From the NCBI GenBank assembly GCA_002293585.1, contig DBDM01000091.1:415-10367 (forward strand): DNA of 9,953 nt, given 5' to 3'. Within the stretch, counting starts at the first letter, position 1. The number at the start of each line of letters is the position of its first letter. Made by a program: the position numbers and the translations under genes. The stretch is from Bacteroidales bacterium UBA932 (GTDB lineage: Bacteria; Bacteroidota; Bacteroidia; Bacteroidales; UBA932). Under the pieces are notes generated by a model that saw nothing but the letters and a program-made list of their open reading frames with translations, was not told where the DNA came from and ran no database searches. This document shows, one piece after another, positions 5,825 through 9,953 of the stretch.

Positions 5825-6455
5825 TAAAAGGATTCGTTAACTTTTCATCCCCAATGGTAGAGGCAGGACCGTGTCCGGGATGCACCACCGTATCATCGGG
5901 AAGGGTAAGTATTTTCTTAAACAGGCTATCCATAATTTCATCATAATCGCCGCCGGGCAGGTCGGTACGGCCTATGCAGCCTTGAAACAGGGTGTCGCCC
6001 GTGAGGATGAAATTATTTTCAGGCGAATATAAACACACACAGCCCTTGCTGTGTCCGGGCGTATGCAGTACCTGCAATTCCGAACGGCCGAATGTCAACA
6101 CCTGTTGATCTTCCAAATAAAACGACGGCTTCGGCGGATTGTCCACTTTATAGCCGAAATTCGCGGCAATAGCTGCCGTTTGCGCCAGCAAGGCTTCATC
6201 GGCAGCATGAATATAGCTTGGAATATTATACGTTGTAGCCAGCCAACTATTCCCCATAGCATGGTCGAAATGACCGTGGGTATTCACCATCATCACCGGC
6301 TTCAACTCGTTTTCAGCGATATATTTTTCCAGGCGGCGAAATTCATTCTCCGTCCCGCAACCGCAATCTACAATAATACATTCCTTTGAATCGTCGGAAA
6401 GCACATAGGTACATTCGCGCAATTCATTAAAATAAAAAACTTTTACGCCTATCAT
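5811..6455 (-). CDS. Metallo-beta-lactamase-fold hydrolase, glyoxalase II-like
   Basis: 214 residues, complete. The full metal-binding set is visible: THGHFDH (59-65; H60, H62, D64, H65), H131 in HTPGHS, D154 in TGDTLF, and H195 in HPGHGPAST. The GRTDLPGGDYDEI segment (162-174) is typical of the compact YcbL/glyoxalase II-like branch, which hydrolyses thioesters such as S-lactoylglutathione in some members. Bacteroidota generally lack glutathione, so the natural substrate is unclear. No signal peptide is seen, so it is cytoplasmic. The start ATG overlaps the TGA of the upstream membrane-protein gene (4 bp, ATGA), indicating translational coupling. Its last 14 bases overlap the end of the convergent adaptor gene. 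Confidence 0.9.
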   Translation of the reverse strand: MIGVKVFYFNELRECTYVLSDDSKECIIVDCGCGTENEFRRLEKYIAENELKPVMMVNTHGHFDHAMGNSWLATTYNIPSYIHAADEALLAQTAAIAANFGYKVDNPPKPSFYLEDQQVLTFGRSELQVLHTPGHSKGCVCLYSPENNFILTGDTLFQGCIGRTDLPGGDYDEIMDSLFKKILTLPDDTVVHPGHGPASTIGDEKLTNPFITGS

Positions 6456-6928
6456 TGCTCCACTCGTCTTACATAATGCTGAATCATCCGCGAGAGCCGG
6501 TAAGCGTCTTTTCGCAGGCCACTCACTATCAATGGATTATGCGAATAATTAACTTCTATCTTATCTTCTCCGAGGCGCATGATGCGGGTGAGCATGCTTC
6601 TGTGCCGGAAATATAATTTTTTACCCTCTTCTTTTTGCAACACAAAATTCAGGTCCGAAAACATGCGGATAACTTCCTGCTTGTCCCCTTCGAATGAGCG
6701 GTCGAAGTATACTTTCTGCTTCACGTAACCAATCAGGGGATACACCAAGCCAAAGGCTACAAAGAAAATCACCATGTTTTTAACATCACTTTGCAGCACC
6801 AGGTCCATGAAAGTAGCTTCGGAATGGGAACCTTTTCCGAACAGGTAGGTCAACACAAATATCAGTAATCCCAGTAAGAAGAACAGGAAAGTAAATTTCA
6901 ACGCGCGTATTAAATAACGTAGTATCAT
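6452..6928 (-). CDS. Two-helix membrane protein of unknown function
   Basis: 158 residues; I do not recognise a named family. Two strong hydrophobic helices are at about 9-30 and 50-68, with a short loop containing a Gly/Ser/His/Glu stretch between them. The remaining 90 residues are soluble and basic, and probably cytoplasmic by the positive-inside rule (KQKVYFDRSF follows helix 2). They alternate strand-like and polar segments (FVLQKEEGKKLYFRHR, DKIEVNYSHNPLIVSGLRKD) and end in a basic helix. That could be a small PH-like fold, but this is speculation. It is the first gene of a leftward two-gene operon, coupled by ATGA to the hydrolase. Length, composition and coupling support a real gene. 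Confidence 0.8.
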   Translation of the reverse strand: MILRYLIRALKFTFLFFLLGLLIFVLTYLFGKGSHSEATFMDLVLQSDVKNMVIFFVAFGLVYPLIGYVKQKVYFDRSFEGDKQEVIRMFSDLNFVLQKEEGKKLYFRHRSMLTRIMRLGEDKIEVNYSHNPLIVSGLRKDAYRLSRMIQHYVRRVEQ

Positions 6929-7021
6929 AAAAGTCTAAAGATTTAAAAATTCAAAATTTAAAGATTTCAAAGGGTAAAGATACAAAAAAAATGGTAAATT
7001 TGTAAATTATTTCCTGTTTTG
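6929..7021. other. AT-rich divergent intergenic region with short repeats
   Basis: 93 bp of very AT-rich sequence between two divergent genes. TAAAGATTT occurs at 6936-6944 and 6959-6967, and TAAAGAT again at 6975-6981, within a run of TTCAAA/TTTAAA-like words. On the minus strand, TATCTTTA (6982-6975) is one base from the -7 consensus and could serve the membrane-protein operon with a leader of about 40 nt. No hairpin or riboswitch-like structure is apparent. Confidence 0.5.
6995..7002 (+). promoter_or_regulatory. -7 box TAAATTTG of gldA
   Basis: TAAATTTG is an exact TAnnTTTG match, ending 19 bases before the ATG at 7022; the expected leader is about 12-15 nt. No clear TTG -33 element is present. 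This promoter would drive gldA and, through the zero-gap and 5-bp junctions, both glycosyltransferase genes. Confidence 0.5.
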
Positions 7022-7726
7022 ATGTCAATAGTTGTAGAAAATATCACCCGGTTTTACGGTACGCAAAAAGCACTCAATAACGTATCGTTCAACATCTCCA
7101 AGGGACAGGTCACGGGGCTGCTCGGGCCTAACGGCGCGGGGAAATCCACGTTGATGAAAATTTTAACGGGCTATTTACCCCCCTCATCGGGCAAGGCGCT
7201 GGTGTGCGGACTGAGTATCACGGCCCAATCGTTGGAAGCCCGCCGCCACATTGGTTACCTGCCCGAACATAACCCTTTATATACCGACCTGTATGTGCGC
7301 GAATACCTTGAATTAATGGGGCGCCTGCAAGGCTTGGGCAGCAAAGCGCTGCAACGCGCCGACGAAGTAATTGAACTCACCGAGATCACGCCGGAGCGCC
7401 ACAAGCAGATCGGACAGTTGTCGAAAGGCTACCGCCAGCGCGTGGGATTGGCACAGGCCTTGCTGCACGAACCGGAAGTACTTATTTTAGACGAACCCAC
7501 CTCCGGCCTCGACCCCAACCAGATCGTCAGCATCCGGCAACTGATCACCTCCTTAGGCGCCGACCGCACGGTGTTGTTGTCTACTCATATCATGCAGGAA
7601 GTGGAGGCCATGTGCAACCGCGTCATTATTATCAACAAAGGAAATACCGTTGTAGACCAACCAATGAACAACCTCAACGGCCAGTCGCTGGAAACCTTGT
7701 TCAGGGAGGCGACAAATGTGCAATAA
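7022..7726 (+). CDS. gldA: GldA-like ABC transporter ATP-binding protein
   Basis: 234 residues from the ATG at 7022; a TTG one codon earlier is less likely. It is a complete ABC ATPase: Walker A GPNGAGKST (35-43), GYLPEHNPLY (78-87) with Glu at the Q-loop as in many ABC-2 exporters, signature LSKGYRQRV (133-141), Walker B VLILDEP (153-159), D-loop SGLDP (161-165), H-loop His189. The YGTQKALNNVSF start, the GYLPEHNPLY stretch and THIMQEVEAMCNRVIIINKG closely match GldA, the ATPase of the gliding-motility ABC exporter GldAFG. GldA-like proteins also occur in non-gliding Bacteroidota. The permease genes gldF and gldG are not next to it; a glycosyltransferase starts at the base after its stop codon. 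So the ATPase is sure, the gliding role is not. Confidence 0.88.
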   Translation: MSIVVENITRFYGTQKALNNVSFNISKGQVTGLLGPNGAGKSTLMKILTGYLPPSSGKALVCGLSITAQSLEARRHIGYLPEHNPLYTDLYVREYLELMGRLQGLGSKALQRADEVIELTEITPERHKQIGQLSKGYRQRVGLAQALLHEPEVLILDEPTSGLDPNQIVSIRQLITSLGADRTVLLSTHIMQEVEAMCNRVIIINKGNTVVDQPMNNLNGQSLETLFREATNVQ

Positions 7727-8434
7727 ATGAAAACACTATCTATTATAATTCCCGCTTATAACGAAGAAAAAACCATCATTCCGATACTGGAAAAAATTGT
7801 TGCAGTACAACTTACCGGTTCATTTCAGAAAGAAATTGTTATAGTGAATGATTGTTCCACCGACACTACGGAGGAAATAATTCTGCGTTTCAAAGCACAG
7901 CATCCTGAAATGATGATCCACTATTTCAAACAACCCGTCAACCAGGGAAAAGGAGCGGCTATCCGTAAAGGTCTCGACACGGTCGGCGGAGATTATGTAA
8001 TCATTCAGGACGCCGATTTGGAATACGATCCCGAAGATTACAATGTGTTATTAGCCCCCATGGAGAAGGAAAATCTTCAGGTCATTTACGGCTCTCGTTT
8101 TTTAAGAAAAGAAAACCGACATTCTTATTTCTCTTTTTATATCGGCGGCCAAATAATTTCTATCGCCACCAACCTCTTGTTCCGGCAACACCTCACCGAT
8201 GAGCCCACCTGTTATAAATTATTTAAAACATCATTTCTGAAATCTATTCCCTTGCGCTGTAAAGGATTTGAATTTTGCCCGGAAGTAACTGCAAAAACAG
8301 CTAAGCGCGGCATAAAAATTAAAGAAGTACCCATTCATTATTATCCCCGTTCTGTTGAAGAGGGAAAGAAAATAAAGTGGACCGACGGATTGGAAGCGCT
8401 TTGGACTTTATTCAAATACCGTTTTATGAACTAA
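7727..8434 (+). CDS. Family 2 glycosyltransferase, polyprenyl-phosphate sugar synthase type (DPM1-like)
   Basis: 235 residues, soluble, with a single GT-A domain. SIIIPAYNEEKTI (5-17) is the nucleotide-sugar strand; VIVNDCSTDTT (38-48) follows; QDADLEYDP (94-102) carries the DxD metal motif; YGSRF (121-125) and the HYYPRSVEEGKKIKW stretch (205-218) near the end are typical of dolichyl/undecaprenyl-phosphate mannosyl- or glucosyltransferases. Members move a sugar from GDP- or UDP-sugar to polyprenyl phosphate at the inner face of the membrane. There are no C-terminal membrane helices, so it is the short, DPM1-like form. The ATG immediately follows the gldA TAA with no gap, and the next gene, 5 bp on, is a GT-C enzyme of the kind that uses such lipid-linked sugars. 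The sugar cannot be told from sequence. Base composition is visibly AT-richer than gldA. Confidence 0.88.
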   Translation: MKTLSIIIPAYNEEKTIIPILEKIVAVQLTGSFQKEIVIVNDCSTDTTEEIILRFKAQHPEMMIHYFKQPVNQGKGAAIRKGLDTVGGDYVIIQDADLEYDPEDYNVLLAPMEKENLQVIYGSRFLRKENRHSYFSFYIGGQIISIATNLLFRQHLTDEPTCYKLFKTSFLKSIPLRCKGFEFCPEVTAKTAKRGIKIKEVPIHYYPRSVEEGKKIKWTDGLEALWTLFKYRFMN

Positions 8435-8439
8435 ACATC

Positions 8440-9953
8440 ATGAAGAAAGCAACTACAACAACAAGTCCCGAAAAACTTTCATGGGCGGAGAAATATGCCA
8501 CGCGATTTTATTTAATTATTCTGGCATTGCTCTTTTTTGTTAATTATACCCGCATATTCGATGAAAAAATAGATATGAACGGGGATAATATTGTATATTA
8601 CTCCTTAGGTAATGCTTTGCATGACGGAAAAGGATTTACCAACACCATTGGCTTCGACGAAACCCCGCATAGCCACTTTCCTCCGGGCTATCCGGCATTC
8701 ATTGCCGTGATGATGAAATTAGGATTTACCGGTATTCACGCCATTAAAATGATCAATGGCGCCTTGCTGTTTTTATCTATGTTCCTATTGTTTTTCCTAC
8801 TGCACATGATGTGCAAAAACCGGCTGGTTGCATTTACTGCTACGGCGTTCACCATATCGCAAAGCACTATCTTACGCTTTGCCACCATTATGATGAGCGA
8901 AATGCTATTTGTTTTTTTCACGCTCATTATTTTGCTGATTATCCTGAAATTTCCGCCGGAACAGTTTTTCACCAATGCCCGTAAACGTTGGAAAGACATG
9001 GCTATTCTCGCAGTATTACTATTCAGTTTCGGATATATCTACCTTATTCGAACTATGGGACTATCCCTCATCTTAGCGGTATTAGTGTATTTCGGCATAA
9101 AAAGCATACGGCAGGCCTACGGTTTTTTCAAAACAAAAGCGCCGGACAAACGGACTGTTACACTCAAATACCTGCTCATTACCGGCTGCTTAGTCGTGGC
9201 ATTTTTTGTCCCCAAAGTGGTTTGGGACATGCGCAATAACGACATAGGAAAAAACAAAAGCGATTATGTCGGCGATTTCCAAAAGAAATTGAACGGACAA
9301 GTCATGAGTGGTTTTACCGACTGGAAAGACAGGGTTACGAATAATACGGTGACCTACGTCACCAAATGGATTCCTTCTGCTGTTTTCAGCACGGCCGACA
9401 GCGCCCAAAACTCACCGGGGCCCAAAGGTTTGGCCGGCTGGTTGAAAGGCATCAGCATCATTTTTCTACTGCTATTGGCCTTGTACAAGCTGCCACAGGG
9501 AGACCTGTTGCTTTTTCTGTATGCCGGCATTACCATGGGTGTACTGTTAATATGGCCCGAACAGTACGGAGGACAGCGTTACATGCTGCCGGTTATTCCA
9601 TTTCTTATCTTTTTAACCATCTATGGCGGTGTAGTGTTACTCCGGCTATTATTGTCTATCAGGTATCAAAAAATAATTGCCCGCTATCCGGGCTTCATCA
9701 CTTTTATCGCCTGTGGTATTTTCACGTGCATAGCTTATCCTTCCTACGCCACGTCTATTAACGGGATGAAAGTAATGGCCACCTATAAGGAATATGTCGC
9801 CGAAATCACGGGTGCGCCGCTGGCTGAGTACATACAAGCCATGCAGTGGGTAAAAGATAATATTAAGGATGATGGCCGTGTATGTACCCGTAAACCCGAA
9901 TTATTTTATATTTATTCGAAGGGCCGAAAAAGTACCAATTTTCCCAACTATGG
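8440..9953 (+). CDS. Multi-pass GT-C (PMT/ArnT-like) glycosyltransferase, 3' end outside window
   Basis: 504 full codons are visible and the frame is open at the edge. After a short polar N-terminus there are about nine to eleven hydrophobic helices (including 22-37, 84-96, 106-124, 153-170, 188-204, 207-221, 244-260, 336-350, 356-372, 382-404, 419-436). The first outer loop has DMNGDN (45-50), where GT-C enzymes place their catalytic Asp, followed by HFPPGYPAF (79-87), a loop motif of the PMT_2/ArnT group. GGQRYMLPVIPF (377-388) is the typical R-Y-x-x-P-x-x-P helix. The tail (AMQWVKDNIKDDGRVCTRKP, then YIYSKGRKS) is the usual periplasmic end. Such enzymes take sugar from a polyprenyl carrier and attach it to a lipid, glycan or protein outside the cytoplasm. 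The preceding gene would supply that donor. The acceptor is unknown. Confidence 0.85.
   Translation, partial: MKKATTTTSPEKLSWAEKYATRFYLIILALLFFVNYTRIFDEKIDMNGDNIVYYSLGNALHDGKGFTNTIGFDETPHSHFPPGYPAFIAVMMKLGFTGIHAIKMINGALLFLSMFLLFFLLHMMCKNRLVAFTATAFTISQSTILRFATIMMSEMLFVFFTLIILLIILKFPPEQFFTNARKRWKDMAILAVLLFSFGYIYLIRTMGLSLILAVLVYFGIKSIRQAYGFFKTKAPDKRTVTLKYLLITGCLVVAFFVPKVVWDMRNNDIGKNKSDYVGDFQKKLNGQVMSGFTDWKDRVTNNTVTYVTKWIPSAVFSTADSAQNSPGPKGLAGWLKGISIIFLLLLALYKLPQGDLLLFLYAGITMGVLLIWPEQYGGQRYMLPVIPFLIFLTIYGGVVLLRLLLSIRYQKIIARYPGFITFIACGIFTCIAYPSYATSINGMKVMATYKEYVAEITGAPLAEYIQAMQWVKDNIKDDGRVCTRKPELFYIYSKGRKSTNFPNY

Noticed and set aside
7019..7021. TTG start codon for gldA
   Set aside because: The adjacent ATG at 7022 gives the family-typical start MSIVVENITRFYG; an extra Met one codon upstream has no support.
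9366..9761. Rightward open frame of 131 codons and leftward frames at 8736-8999, 9190-9408 and 9649-9837
   Set aside because: All lie within the GT-C gene, whose in-phase reading is a continuous multi-pass membrane protein with the expected loop motifs.

Overview
The window looks like chromosomal DNA from a Bacteroidota bacterium, most likely Bacteroidales or a related order. The evidence is the promoter elements (TAnnTTTG, the Bacteroidota -7 box), near absence of Shine-Dalgarno sequences, a GldA-type ABC ATPase, a zinc-free RecO, and a DUF3575-type envelope protein beside membrane-anchored AraC-type regulators. There are ten protein genes, two of them cut by the window edges. I see no rRNA, tRNA, CRISPR array, insertion sequence or phage gene.

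Left block (1-3351, the most GC-rich part). A leftward gene, cut at its 3' end, encodes a secreted protein with an OmpA-like domain, an Ala/Glu/Gln-rich coiled linker and a DUF3575 barrel domain. A 170-bp regulatory region separates it from a rightward pair of paralogous genes. Each of these encodes about seven membrane helices followed by an AraC-like DNA-binding region with a degenerate C-terminal end. The pair overlaps by ATGA and has a strong ribosome-binding site inside the first gene. The layout suggests a two-gene membrane regulator controlling a divergent surface-structure operon; proteins of this sort often lie near Mfa/Fim-type fimbriae. This is the least conventional part of the window.

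Centre (3378-7021). rdgB and recO form a leftward housekeeping pair overlapping by 20 bp. A rightward RND-efflux periplasmic adaptor diverges from rdgB, and no pump gene follows it. The adaptor runs head-on, with a 14-bp overlap, into a leftward operon of a two-helix membrane protein of unknown function and a metallo-beta-lactamase-fold (glyoxalase II-like) hydrolase.

Right block (7022-9953). A gldA-like ABC ATPase without its usual permease genes is followed at zero spacing by a DPM1-like family 2 glycosyltransferase. Five bases later comes a large multi-pass GT-C glycosyltransferase that runs off the window. The last two form a credible pathway: one loads a sugar on a polyprenyl phosphate, the other transfers it on the outer face of the membrane. 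The glycosyltransferase genes are visibly AT-richer than gldA.

The two outer stories meet at a 26-bp convergent junction (3352-3377), where gene type and base composition change. This could be an accessory-island edge or, in a metagenome contig, an assembly join.
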